Shown piece after piece: positions 1 through 7,915 of a stretch of 64,000 bases of DNA. The stretch is from an uncultured Eubacteriales bacterium (GTDB lineage Bacteria > Bacillota > Clostridia > Oscillospirales > Acutalibacteraceae), in contig CAKSKA010000009.1 in assembly GCA_934464615.1 (NCBI GenBank), positions 5,480 to 69,479 of the forward strand, read 5' to 3'. The position numbers were made by a program, and so were the translations under genes. The notes beneath the pieces are model-generated. The model was not told where the DNA came from and made no database searches. It saw only the letters and a list, made by a program, of their open reading frames with translations. Numbering within the stretch: position 1 is the first letter of the stretch; each line of letters opens with the position of its first letter.

Positions 1-239
1 AGCCTGTTTCCGGGCTTGACCCCAAAGTAACGGCGGAAATGTATGCGCTCATCGAAAAGCTCAACCGGGAGGACGGGATCACCGTGATTATGATTTCTCA
101 CGATATGACTGCCGCAGTTAAATACGCCAGCCATATTCTGCATATTGGCAACACCGTTTTCTTCGGAACAAAGGCAGACTATCTCCAAAGCCCGCAAGGG
201 CGGATATTTGCCGCAGAGAAAGGCGGTGATGACAGATGA
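1..239 (+). CDS. znuC: Metal ABC transporter ATP-binding protein, C-terminal fragment (ZnuC-like)
   Basis: This is the 3' end of a gene that begins upstream of the window. The open frame runs from base 3. It starts in the D-loop (PVSGLDP), which normally follows the Walker B Asp-Glu, and continues to the switch His (MISHD). This is the pattern of ATPases that energise high-affinity Zn/Mn importers. The stop overlaps the ATG of the permease gene (ATGA), so the two are translationally coupled. The metal is not readable from the fragment. Zinc is inferred from the neighbours: a Cys-depleted L33 and a COG0523 GTPase. Confidence 0.85.
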   Translation, partial: PVSGLDPKVTAEMYALIEKLNREDGITVIMISHDMTAAVKYASHILHIGNTVFFGTKADYLQSPQGRIFAAEKGGDDR

Positions 240-1090
240 CCGCTATCTTGGAAAAACTGACCCTCTACCTAGCATATCCCTTTGTTCGCTATGCGCTCAT
301 TGTCGGTGTGCTGATTGCGCTCTGTTCCTCTCTGCTGGGCGTAACGCTGGTGCTGAAACGGTTTTCATTCATCGGCGACGGACTTTCCCATGTGGCGTTT
401 GGTGCAATGGCGATCGCCGCCGTGCTACAAATCACCAACGAAATGCCGCTGGTCATGGTCATCACGGTCATCAGCGCCGTTCTGCTTCTGCGCACCGGGC
501 AGAACACGAAGATCAAGGGCGATGCAGCCATCGCCATGATCTCGGTAGGAGCGCTTGCCATCGGCTATCTGCTGATGAATATTTTTTCCACCTCGTCCAA
601 CCTTTCGGGCGATGTGTGCAGCACACTGTTCGGTTCGACTTCCATCCTGACGCTGTCCCCCGTAGAGGTGTGGCTGTGTGTGGGAATGTCGGTGCTGGTC
701 GTGGCTGTGTTCATCCTGTTTTACAATAAAATCTTCGCCGTGACCTTTGACGAAAACTTTGCAAGGGCAACCGGAACGAAAGCAGGACTTTACAATCTGC
801 TGATTGCTATCGTTGTTGCAGTCATCATCGTGCTTGCTATGAACCTTGTCGGTTCGCTGCTGATCTCCGCGCTGGTGATCTTCCCGGCGCTGTCAGCTAT
901 GCGAATATTTAAGAGCTTTCGCAGCGTGACAGTTTGTGCCGCAGCTCTGTCGGTTGCGTGTTCGCTTATCGGCATTCTGGCATCGATCCTTGCCGGTACG
1001 CCGGTAGGCTCAACGATCGTCGCCGTTCAAATTGGCGCATTTGGCTTGTCGTGGTTGGCAGGCACGGTGTTAGGCGTTGCCCGAAAATGA
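236..1090 (+). CDS. znuB: Metal ABC transporter permease (ZnuB/AdcB-like)
   Basis: The product is a 284-residue integral membrane protein with about eight hydrophobic segments and is the channel subunit of an ABC-3 family metal importer. The SFIGDGLSHVAFG stretch near residues 43-55 is typical of ZnuB/MntB-type permeases, and the length is normal for the family. It overlaps the ATPase gene by four bases and is followed 27 bp later by a ribosomal protein L33 gene. Codon use is unlike most of the window: Ile is ATC or ATT almost throughout, with a single ATA found, and Leu is mostly CTG. Zinc rather than manganese is inferred from the downstream genes. Confidence 0.88.
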   Translation: MTAILEKLTLYLAYPFVRYALIVGVLIALCSSLLGVTLVLKRFSFIGDGLSHVAFGAMAIAAVLQITNEMPLVMVITVISAVLLLRTGQNTKIKGDAAIAMISVGALAIGYLLMNIFSTSSNLSGDVCSTLFGSTSILTLSPVEVWLCVGMSVLVVAVFILFYNKIFAVTFDENFARATGTKAGLYNLLIAIVVAVIIVLAMNLVGSLLISALVIFPALSAMRIFKSFRSVTVCAAALSVACSLIGILASILAGTPVGSTIVAVQIGAFGLSWLAGTVLGVARK

Positions 1091-1117
1091 GAAATATTAG
1101 ATTGGAGGCTTGGTACA

Positions 1118-1279
1118 ATGGCAAATAGTGCGAGAGTCAAAGTCATTCTGGCTTGTACGGAATGCGGAGACCGAAATTATACAACAACGAAAAACAAAAA
1201 GCTTCATCCTGAGCGAATGGAAGTCAGAAAGTATTGTCCGAGACTGAGAAAACACACCATTCACCGGGAAACGAAGTGA
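1118..1279 (+). CDS. rpmG: 50S ribosomal protein L33, zinc-ligand-depleted paralogue
   Basis: This is a 53-residue L33 (starts MANSARVKVILACTEC, ends KHTIHRETK), preceded by a GGAGG site at 1104-1108. Standard zinc-binding L33 carries CxxC near residues 13-16 and a second CxxC near 40-43. Here C13, C16 and C40 remain but the last position is Leu43 (YCPRL), so the four-Cys site is broken. Zinc-independent copies of L33, L31 and L36 are known to be induced by zinc limitation so that ribosomes need less metal. Its place between a metal importer and a COG0523 GTPase fits that role. The 3' part overlaps only the optional upstream region of the next frame. Confidence 0.9.
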   Translation: MANSARVKVILACTECGDRNYTTTKNKKLHPERMEVRKYCPRLRKHTIHRETK

Positions 1280-1296
1280 GTGCGGAGGCGACACAT

Positions 1297-2427
1297 ATGT
1301 GTTTTAGAGAGAAAAAGCCTGTCACTATTATTACGGGTTATCTTGGCTCCGGAAAAACCACCGTATTGAACGAATTGCTGAGACGCAAAGGCTCTGAGCG
1401 ATATGCCGTTGTGGTGAATGATATGGGGAGCATTAACATTGATGCTTCTCTTATCCGAAGCTCCTCGGTTTACGAAAGTGATGTCAGTATGGTGGAGCTG
1501 ACAAACGGCTGTATCTGCTGTACCCTGCAGGATACTTTTATGAAGCAGATCAACGACATTGCCGCACAGCATAAGATCAACCGCATTCTGGTTGAAGCTT
1601 CCGGAATCAGCGACCCTTCTGCGATCGCGGCAGGCTTTATGGAATACCAGAAATCCGGTCTGTGCGATCGGGTATATCTTGATTCTGTCGTATGCGTAGT
1701 GGATGCGGATCGGATCTATTCGGAATTTTTGGGCGATCCGTCAGAGCCGTCCGATGCTTCCTTGGAACAGGATCCGGACATTATCAACCTGATCATCGAC
1801 CAGATCGAGTTTTGCAACATCATTCTTCTGAACAAGTGCGATCTGTTGCCGCTGAATGCCGTGGAAGAGGTGCGAAAAACGATCCGTGCTTTTCAAAAGG
1901 ACGCCGTTCTTTACGAATGCATACAAGGGCAGGTAAACCCGGATAAAATTTTCGATAATGGACAGTTTGATTACGATAAGGTGCTGCTGTCCTCCCGTGT
2001 TCAATCCCAGCTGTCTGCCGGAAAGAACGAAGATATTCACGACACCCACGGAATTACCTCTTTCCTCTATGAAGAAAAACAGCCGTTTGATCATGAGAAA
2101 TTTACGGCGCTTCTGGAAAACGAGTATCCCGATAATATCATCCGCGCCAAGGGGTACATCTGGTTTGCGGATGACGATATGCATGTCCAGTTGTTTGAAC
2201 AGGCCGGACGAAATGCGTCGGTAACCGAAGTGTCAAACTGGGTGGCTGCGTTCGACAAAGAGGAGCGTGACCGGTTGCTGAAAGAGTATCCGGAGATTTT
2301 GAATGATTGGGATCCCCGGTATGGGGATCGGATCAATCAGATCGTCTTTATCGGGAAGAATCTCGATCCACAGCAGATAACCGCCAAATTGCAGGCGTGT
2401 ATTTGTAAAGAACAACCCACAAAATAA
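1297..2427 (+). CDS. COG0523 (CobW/ZNG1-like) metal-chaperone GTPase
   Basis: This is a 376-residue P-loop GTPase. It has Walker A GYLGSGKT at residues 14-21, the family-defining metal-binding motif GCICC (C72, C74, C75), an NKCD guanine-specificity motif near residue 180 and a C-terminal CobW_C-like domain. I chose the ATG at 1297 because GGAGG lies 8 bases upstream; an earlier TTG in frame (1234) has no such site and lies inside the L33 gene. COG0523 proteins of this type deliver zinc to client enzymes under zinc starvation. The linkage to a metal importer and variant L33 supports zinc over cobalt or nickel. Confidence 0.88.
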   Translation: MCFREKKPVTIITGYLGSGKTTVLNELLRRKGSERYAVVVNDMGSINIDASLIRSSSVYESDVSMVELTNGCICCTLQDTFMKQINDIAAQHKINRILVEASGISDPSAIAAGFMEYQKSGLCDRVYLDSVVCVVDADRIYSEFLGDPSEPSDASLEQDPDIINLIIDQIEFCNIILLNKCDLLPLNAVEEVRKTIRAFQKDAVLYECIQGQVNPDKIFDNGQFDYDKVLLSSRVQSQLSAGKNEDIHDTHGITSFLYEEKQPFDHEKFTALLENEYPDNIIRAKGYIWFADDDMHVQLFEQAGRNASVTEVSNWVAAFDKEERDRLLKEYPEILNDWDPRYGDRINQIVFIGKNLDPQQITAKLQACICKEQPTK

Positions 2428-2479
2428 CGAAAGCAGCTTGCCACAGGCGGCAAGCCGAATTTATCGAGGTGATCATATT

Positions 2480-3025
2480 ATGAAAAAACTGTTTTGCATA
2501 CTCATTGTTGTCCTTACTCTTCTATCTCTTGCCGCCTGCGGAAGTGAGAAAGATAAAGGGACTGCCGCAACCGATTCAACCGATACGCAAACACCTAATT
2601 CATCCGTCTCGCAAAATCAACCGACGGAAAAGGAATCGGAATCCAAGCCTACGACTTCTAAACCGGAGCAAAGTGCAGACGGTATTGATGTTGACCTGAC
2701 GAAGCTCAGCAGCACCATGGTCTATTCCGAGGTTTATAATATGATGGTCTCTCCCGACAAGTACATCGGGAAAACCGTTAAAATGAACGGCGCTTTTGCG
2801 TTTTACGAAGATCCCGAAACAAAGAAGCAATACTTTGCCTGCATCATTGCCGATGCGACGGCTTGCTGTTCACAGGGGCTTGAATTTATTTTGACCGGCG
2901 AGCATACCTATCCGAACGATTATCCGGAGTTGTACTCTGATATAACCGTCACGGGAACCTTTGAAACTTATGAGGAAAATGGGTTTAAGTATTGCAGACT
3001 GACTGGCGCCACCATTGTAGAATAA
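2480..3025 (+). CDS. Lipoprotein of unknown function in the zinc cassette
   Basis: This is a 181-residue protein with a type II signal peptide: MKKLFC start, hydrophobic core, lipobox LAAC. A low-complexity Ser/Thr/Gln/Glu/Lys linker (about residues 25-75) precedes a folded C-terminal domain. That domain has an ACIIADATACC stretch, two adjacent Cys and alternating strands that could form an OB-like fold. I do not recognise the family with certainty. The ATG follows a GAGGTGAT site. It is the last gene of the cassette and ends just before a strong hairpin. A role in binding or delivering metal at the cell surface is inferred from position only. Confidence 0.75.
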   Translation: MKKLFCILIVVLTLLSLAACGSEKDKGTAATDSTDTQTPNSSVSQNQPTEKESESKPTTSKPEQSADGIDVDLTKLSSTMVYSEVYNMMVSPDKYIGKTVKMNGAFAFYEDPETKKQYFACIIADATACCSQGLEFILTGEHTYPNDYPELYSDITVTGTFETYEENGFKYCRLTGATIVE

Positions 3026-3111
3026 AATCACATTGCAGTGGCTGTTGCGCCCAGCGACCCTAATCAGAGATCGAAATATTTTCTAATCGCTTTCCTGCCG
3101 CTATAAAAACA

Positions 3112-3151
3112 GCACAACGCCACAGAGTTTTGAATCTCTGTGGCGTTGTGC
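3112..3151 (+). terminator. Terminator-like hairpin closing the zinc cassette
   Basis: There are two perfect 16-base arms (3112-3127 and 3136-3151) with an 8-base loop. The downstream bases are only moderately T-rich, so termination efficiency is uncertain. It lies between the + strand cassette and the - strand ruvX. Confidence 0.7.
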
Positions 3152-3214
3152 TTCTCTCAATCGGTCACTTTTTGAAAGCGTCCTTATGTGAGCCCGCCTT
3201 TCGGCAGGATTTTA

Positions 3215-3634
3215 TTATTTATTGTTTTTTCTGTATGCAAGGTAACTTTCAAGTATCATAACGGCGGCTACGGCGTCTACGGTTTCTTTGCGCCGCTTAC
3301 CCTTAGTATCGTTAAAATTAAGTGCGGTATGTGCCATAACCGTTGTGCATCTTTCGTCCCACATAACAGTTTGTATGCCGCTTAACTGTTTTATAAGTTC
3401 TGCGGTTTCGCTGCATTCTTTAGCACGGAAACCCTCGCTGCCGTCCATATTTTTGGGCAGTCCTACCACTATCAGCTCCGCCTTTTCCCTTTTTGCCGCG
3501 TCAGCCACCTTTTGCGCCGTACGCTGTACATTGTATTCTTTTATAACCTCTCTCGGAAAAGCAAAACTCTCATTTGCGTCGCTTACCGCTATGCCGGTCC
3601 GTGCATTTCCGAGGTCAACGGACATTATTATCAT
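3215..3634 (-). CDS. ruvX: YqgF/RuvX family Holliday junction resolvase-like nuclease
   Basis: This is a 139-residue RNase H-fold protein. It has the N-terminal DLGNARTG motif (about residues 7-14), the GLPKNMDGSEG loop near the middle, DERCTT around residue 96 and a C-terminal DAVAAVMILESYL helix carrying the last acidic residue. In bacteria this family processes the 5' end of pre-16S rRNA and has been proposed as a resolvase. A second Met at codon 4 is an alternative start. The gene lies downstream of a phosphatase gene on the same strand. Confidence 0.9.
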   Translation of the reverse strand: MIIMSVDLGNARTGIAVSDANESFAFPREVIKEYNVQRTAQKVADAAKREKAELIVVGLPKNMDGSEGFRAKECSETAELIKQLSGIQTVMWDERCTTVMAHTALNFNDTKGKRRKETVDAVAAVMILESYLAYRKNNK

Positions 3635-3727
3635 TTCTCACTGTTCCTTTAAACCTGTTACGGTTTCGCCCGCCGTATTTAAAATTACGGCTTTGCGTCT
3701 GTTTTTTGCATTTTATACAGGTAATGT

Positions 3728-4393
3728 TTATTCCCGTTTGCCTGCCAATGATTTTATACGATTGTCGTCCGGCAGCAAATCCTTGCTTAAGTGCGATGAA
3801 TCGTTTATATATTCCGCAGTGCAATTTAAATTGTCATCAAAAATCAGTTTTGCAACCGCGGTATTATCGCTCCACGGCATATCGCGCAATTTTTCTATAT
3901 CGCCTAACACAACACGGCACAAAAGACAGCGTATTGCGCCCCCGTGGGAAGCAACGGCTACGGTTTTGCCGCTGTTTTTGTGTGCAATGCCGTATACGGT
4001 TTTCCATATGCGGTCGTAAACGCTGCGCATAGGTTCGCCGTTTTCGGTTGCAAAATTTTGGGGATTATATTCCCAATCATACTCAACTTCCGGATATTTT
4101 TCAAATATCTCGGTATATTTCATCCCTTCAATTACTCCACCGTCAATTTCAATAAGTCCGTTATCTACGGTTACGTCTAAATTTTGCGGCTGCGCAATGC
4201 TTAAAGCAGTCTTATACGCGCGTTTAAGCGGACTTGAATACACTGCGTCAAGCCGAATATTTTTAAATCGGTTTGCCAGCGCCTCAAGCTGTTTTGAGCC
4301 GAGAGGAGTTATGTCCGTATTCGTTGTGCCCTGAAACGAATGCAACAGATTTCCCTGTGCCTCGCAATGACGTATTAAATATACCGTTACCAT
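3728..4393 (-). CDS. Histidine phosphatase (phosphoglycerate mutase-like) family protein
   Basis: This is a 221-residue branch-1 histidine phosphatase. The N-terminal RHCEAQGN motif contains the phospho-accepting His, with Cys in place of the usual Gly of RHGE. Also present are the SSPLKRAYKTA arginine, an IEIDGGVIEG acid segment and the C-terminal ASHGG histidine. Such enzymes remove phosphate from sugar phosphates, nucleotides or cobalamin precursors, and the sequence alone does not show the substrate. No cobalamin genes are nearby. Confidence 0.85.
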   Translation of the reverse strand: MVTVYLIRHCEAQGNLLHSFQGTTNTDITPLGSKQLEALANRFKNIRLDAVYSSPLKRAYKTALSIAQPQNLDVTVDNGLIEIDGGVIEGMKYTEIFEKYPEVEYDWEYNPQNFATENGEPMRSVYDRIWKTVYGIAHKNSGKTVAVASHGGAIRCLLCRVVLGDIEKLRDMPWSDNTAVAKLIFDDNLNCTAEYINDSSHLSKDLLPDDNRIKSLAGKRE

Positions 4394-4462
4394 AATATCA
4401 CCTAAAATATTGTAACATAATTATTGTTTTTTTGCAATAACAACGGAATTTACGGTATTTTA

Positions 4463-4490
4463 TTGACTATTTTTTCTAAAACATTATAAT
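4463..4490 (+). promoter_or_regulatory. Promoter for the PfoR-type gene
   Basis: A -35 TTGACT and a -10 TATAAT are separated by 16 bases, 37 bases before the GTG start. Confidence 0.6.
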
Positions 4491-4526
4491 TATAAATAAT
4501 TGAATTATTTTGCAGGGGGATTTGCT

Positions 4527-5576
4527 GTGAAGAAATATTTAAACCGTGTTTTTATTGACGGCCTCGGCGGTATGGCTCTGGGACTTTTCGGTACCCTTAT
4601 AATAGGCACCATAATTTGCCAGATAGGCAAACTTATAGGCGACAATGTAGTTGCGCATTACCTTATTGCAATAGGCAATGCCGCAAAAACCGTTACAGGC
4701 GCCGGCATAGGCGTTGGTGTGGCGGCAAAATTAAAATCATCACCGCTTACAACGGTTGCCGCAGCCGTTGCGGGATTTGTGGGTGCATTCCCGAAAATCA
4801 GCCTTGAAAGTATTGCAATCGGCACACCGGGGGAGCCTCTTGGCGCTTTTGTCGCAGCATATGTTGCAGTGGAAATAGGCGCGCTGGTATCGGGCAAAAC
4901 AAAGTTGGATATACTTTTAACTCCGCTTGCCTGCATACTCTCGGGCGCTGTTGTCGGTCTGCTTTTGGGACCGTACATTTCGGCGGCAATGAAATGGGTG
5001 GGAAGCCTTGTAAGCATAAGTGTAGACAAATACCCGATTATAGGCGGCATGGTAGTATCAACCGTTATGGGTATACTGCTTACATTGCCTATATCATCTG
5101 CGGCAATAGGCATTTCCATGGGACTTTCCGGTCTTGCGGCAGGCGCTGCCACAATAGGTTGCTGCTGCAATATGATAGGCTTTGCTGTTATAAGCTACAG
5201 GGATAACAAAGTAGGCGGATTGTTGGCACAGGGTATAGGTACTTCCATGCTGCAAATGCCTAACATAATACGCAAACCTGTAATATGGTTGCCCGCTATT
5301 CTGTCAAGCGCAATACTCGGCCCCGTGGCATCGGCTGTTTTACATATGCAAAGCAGTGCAGTAGGTTCCGGTATGGGTACTTCCGGACTGGTAGGTCAGT
5401 TTGCCGCGTTTGAAACCATGACCTCCGGCGGTATGAGCGTAGGCCTTGCCCTTTTGGAAATTGTGCTGATGCACTTTGTCGCACCCGCGCTTTTGTCCCT
5501 CGGCATTGCGGAATGTATGAGAAAACTCGGCTGGATCAAAAACGGCGATATGCGTATAGGTGATATTACAAAATGA
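4527..5576 (+). CDS. PfoR-type membrane protein (PTS EIIC-like, COG3641)
   Basis: This is a 349-residue, very hydrophobic and Gly/Ala-rich membrane protein with about ten membrane segments. The opening FIDGLGGMALGLFGTL and the MGTSGLVGQFAAFETM stretch near the C-terminus match the family annotated as 'PTS sugar transporter subunit IIC / putative toxin regulator PfoR'. No EIIA, EIIB or HPr gene is nearby, so PTS sugar uptake is doubtful. The GTG at 4527 is preferred because GGGGGA lies 8 bases upstream; the frame is open from 4500. The stop overlaps the nth start (ATGA), so the two are coupled. Confidence 0.8.
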   Translation: MKKYLNRVFIDGLGGMALGLFGTLIIGTIICQIGKLIGDNVVAHYLIAIGNAAKTVTGAGIGVGVAAKLKSSPLTTVAAAVAGFVGAFPKISLESIAIGTPGEPLGAFVAAYVAVEIGALVSGKTKLDILLTPLACILSGAVVGLLLGPYISAAMKWVGSLVSISVDKYPIIGGMVVSTVMGILLTLPISSAAIGISMGLSGLAAGAATIGCCCNMIGFAVISYRDNKVGGLLAQGIGTSMLQMPNIIRKPVIWLPAILSSAILGPVASAVLHMQSSAVGSGMGTSGLVGQFAAFETMTSGGMSVGLALLEIVLMHFVAPALLSLGIAECMRKLGWIKNGDMRIGDITK

Positions 5577-6238
5577 CAAAAAAACAACGTGCTGCGGCGG
5601 CTGTGGAAAGGCTTGAAAAAAAGTATCCCGACGCCGTATGCTCCCTTAAATATACATCGGCTTTTCAACTGCTTATTGCAACCAGACTGTCCGCGCAATG
5701 TACGGACGCGCGTGTAAATATTGTAACTCCTGCGCTTTTTAAAAAATATCCCGATTCCGCCGCAATGGCAAAAGCAAAACTTTGCGATGTGGAAGAACTT
5801 ATAAAGTCCTGCGGACTGTACAAAACAAAAGCAAAGGATTTAATAGGCATTGCAAAAGGCATAGAAGAAAATTTCGGCGGCAAGGTGCCCGACAGTATTG
5901 AGGAACTTACAACGCTTCCCGGTGTAGGCAGAAAAACCGCAAATCTTGTTTGCGGAGATATTTACGGACAGGACGCCGTTGTTACGGATACACATTTTAT
6001 ACGGATAATGAATCGTCTGGGACTTGTCAGCACATCGGTGCCGTTTGCGGTAGAAAAACAAATGCGCAATATTTTACCCACAGGTAAGATGAGTGATTTC
6101 TGCCACCGCACCGTTTTGCACGGTCGGGACACTTGTACGGCACGGCGTGCCTTTTGCGAAAAATGCATACTAAACGATGTTTGTCTTAAAAAGGGGATAA
6201 ATAAAGATGGCACAAAAAAGAATAGCCGCAATTCATGA
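5573..6238 (+). CDS. nth: Endonuclease III (DNA glycosylase/AP lyase)
   Basis: This is a 221-residue base-excision repair glycosylase that removes oxidised pyrimidines. The helix-hairpin-helix LPGVGRKTANLV carries catalytic Lys121, and Asp139 sits in VVTDTHF, matching the known Nth pair K120/D138. A [4Fe-4S] cluster is shown by C188-X6-C195-X2-C198-X5-C204. The start overlaps the previous stop, and the 3' end overlaps the pyridoxal kinase gene by 32 bases, which suggests one transcript. Confidence 0.95.
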   Translation: MTKKQRAAAAVERLEKKYPDAVCSLKYTSAFQLLIATRLSAQCTDARVNIVTPALFKKYPDSAAMAKAKLCDVEELIKSCGLYKTKAKDLIGIAKGIEENFGGKVPDSIEELTTLPGVGRKTANLVCGDIYGQDAVVTDTHFIRIMNRLGLVSTSVPFAVEKQMRNILPTGKMSDFCHRTVLHGRDTCTARRAFCEKCILNDVCLKKGINKDGTKKNSRNS

Positions 6239-7052
6239 TATATCCGGCTTCGGTAAATGTTCGCTTACGGTAGCACTGCCGATATGCTCTGCCGCAGGCA
6301 TTGAAACAGCCGTTATACCCACGGCTGTCCTTTCAACCCACACCGGCGGATTTGAAGGTTACACTTTCCGTGATTTAAGCGAGGATATTCTGCCCATAGC
6401 AAAACACTGGAAATCGCTGGGGCTTAAATTTGACGCATTTTATACCGGATACCTCGGCAATACAAAGCAGATTGATTATGTTGCGGAAACAATAGGTATG
6501 CTGCGTGACGAAAACAGTCTTGTTGTTGTAGATCCCGCAATGGCGGACAACGGCAAACTGTACAGCGGATTTAAAAACGATTTTCCGCAGGCAATGCTTA
6601 AATTATGCCGCACTGCGGATATAATTGTGCCGAATATTACAGAGGCCGCTTTGCTGACGGGAAAAACATATATGCCATTGCCGCACACGGCTGATTATAT
6701 TAACGAATTGCTTGCCGCACTTTATAAACAAACCGGTGCAAAAATTGTGCTTACCGGTGTTTCTCCTGCCGATAAAAAACTCGGCGCCGCCGTTTTTGAC
6801 GGCGAAAAAACCGACTATGTTATGGGGGAAAAGGTACCTGCGTTTTTCCACGGTACGGGCGATGTCTTCGCTTCGGTGCTTACAAGCGCATTGGTAAACG
6901 GCAAAAATTTAATTTCCGCCGTACAAATAGCCGTCGGTTTTACGGTAGGCTGTATAAAACGCACTTACGCCGACGGAGATACGCGTTACGGCGTGGAATT
7001 TGAAAAAGAAATTCCGAATTTAATAAGATATTTAGGTCTTGAAAACGAATAA
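6207..7052 (+). CDS. pdxY: Pyridoxamine/pyridoxal kinase
   Basis: This is a 281-residue ribokinase-superfamily protein. The opening IAAIHDISGFGKCSLTVALPI, the AVLSTHTGGF substrate loop and the anion-hole segment GTGDVFASVLTSAL near the C-terminus fit PdxY-type kinases. These phosphorylate pyridoxal or pyridoxamine to salvage vitamin B6. A hydroxymethylpyrimidine kinase activity cannot be excluded, but no thiamine genes are close. Its start lies inside the nth 3' end. The pairing with nth looks like transcriptional convenience, with no evident pathway link. Confidence 0.87.
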   Translation: MAQKRIAAIHDISGFGKCSLTVALPICSAAGIETAVIPTAVLSTHTGGFEGYTFRDLSEDILPIAKHWKSLGLKFDAFYTGYLGNTKQIDYVAETIGMLRDENSLVVVDPAMADNGKLYSGFKNDFPQAMLKLCRTADIIVPNITEAALLTGKTYMPLPHTADYINELLAALYKQTGAKIVLTGVSPADKKLGAAVFDGEKTDYVMGEKVPAFFHGTGDVFASVLTSALVNGKNLISAVQIAVGFTVGCIKRTYADGDTRYGVEFEKEIPNLIRYLGLENE

Positions 7053-7083
7053 AAAACAGAGGTCCTTTGACCTCTGTTTTTTT
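7051..7083. terminator. Bidirectional intrinsic terminator
   Basis: Eight-base arms CAGAGGTC/GACCTCTG lie around a 4-base loop, with A-run upstream and T-run downstream. It separates pdxY (+) from rhaD (-). Confidence 0.9.
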
Positions 7084-7096
7084 AATTATACAAAAA

Positions 7097-7915
7097 TTAA
7101 AGATTAAGGAAGTCCTTGCGGTATTTTACGCCGAAAGCCTCGGCAAGCTCCTGCATTTCGCTGTCCTTAATTGTGTTGATTCTGGGCAAATGCGCCGTAA
7201 GCATATATATCTGCGCCGCCTTTTCAACGGTTTCTATAAGTCCGAATGTTTCGTCAATATCCTTACCTGCGCCGTAAATGCCGTGCATACCCCATACAAC
7301 AAGGCGGAATTCCTTCATTTTTTCTGCTGTTGCCTCGCCTATTTTGTTGTTTCCGCAAAGCATCCAGGGCAAAACGCCTACGCCGTCGGGGAAAACAACT
7401 ATACATTCGGTACACATTTCCCAAAGGGTGTGTGTAAATTTCTTTTCGTCAAGTTCATGTACAAAGTTCATGGCAAGCGTATTTGTCGGATGGCAATGCA
7501 TTATTACCCTGTTTTCCGGATTGACCGAGAGGCGCGCCATATGGCTCATAAGATGTGACGGCAATTCCGATGTAAATTTACCGCCATCCTTATATCCCCA
7601 AAGCAGCTGTGCGGTAGTGCCGTCCTCGGCAATTTTTATAATACCGAGGTTCGTTTCCGGATCGTCCGTAACATTTTTAAAGTACTTTCCCGTTCCGGTA
7701 ACTACAAATATTTTGCCTATAAGGCTTTTTGCCTCAAATCCCGTGGGAATTGTACGGATAACATTGTTTATATCAAGATATTCGCTTACCTGCTCTTCAT
7801 CCAGCATATAACTGATGTTTCCGCCGTTTCGCTCGTCCCAACCGAGTCTGTACATATTGGCTGTTACTTTCTGCATTTTCTTAATAAAAGGAGCGTCAAA
7901 TATATTTTTCATCAT
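7097..7915 (-). CDS. rhaD: Rhamnulose-1-phosphate aldolase
   Basis: This is a 272-residue class II, zinc-dependent aldolase. It cleaves L-rhamnulose-1-phosphate into dihydroxyacetone phosphate and L-lactaldehyde. The ERNGGNISY motif near residue 30, TGTGKYF, the zinc-binding MHCHPTN segment and a downstream MHGIYGAG histidine are visible. The length matches RhaD. Its ATG overlaps the rhaA stop by one base (TAATG), so it is coupled as the last gene of the rha operon. Confidence 0.95.
   Translation of the reverse strand: MMKNIFDAPFIKKMQKVTANMYRLGWDERNGGNISYMLDEEQVSEYLDINNVIRTIPTGFEAKSLIGKIFVVTGTGKYFKNVTDDPETNLGIIKIAEDGTTAQLLWGYKDGGKFTSELPSHLMSHMARLSVNPENRVIMHCHPTNTLAMNFVHELDEKKFTHTLWEMCTECIVVFPDGVGVLPWMLCGNNKIGEATAEKMKEFRLVVWGMHGIYGAGKDIDETFGLIETVEKAAQIYMLTAHLPRINTIKDSEMQELAEAFGVKYRKDFLNL

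Noticed and set aside
145..729. 194-codon plus-strand frame overlapping znuB
   Set aside because: It is the shifted frame of the permease gene; composition is Arg/His/Cys-rich and shows no domain.
3288..4032. Long plus-strand frames opposite ruvX and the histidine phosphatase
   Set aside because: They are antisense to well-supported genes and have no ribosome site or recognisable motif.
4527..5576. Functional PTS sugar permease
   Set aside because: No EIIA/EIIB domains or genes nearby; the family name PTS_EIIC_2/PfoR is kept without claiming sugar transport.
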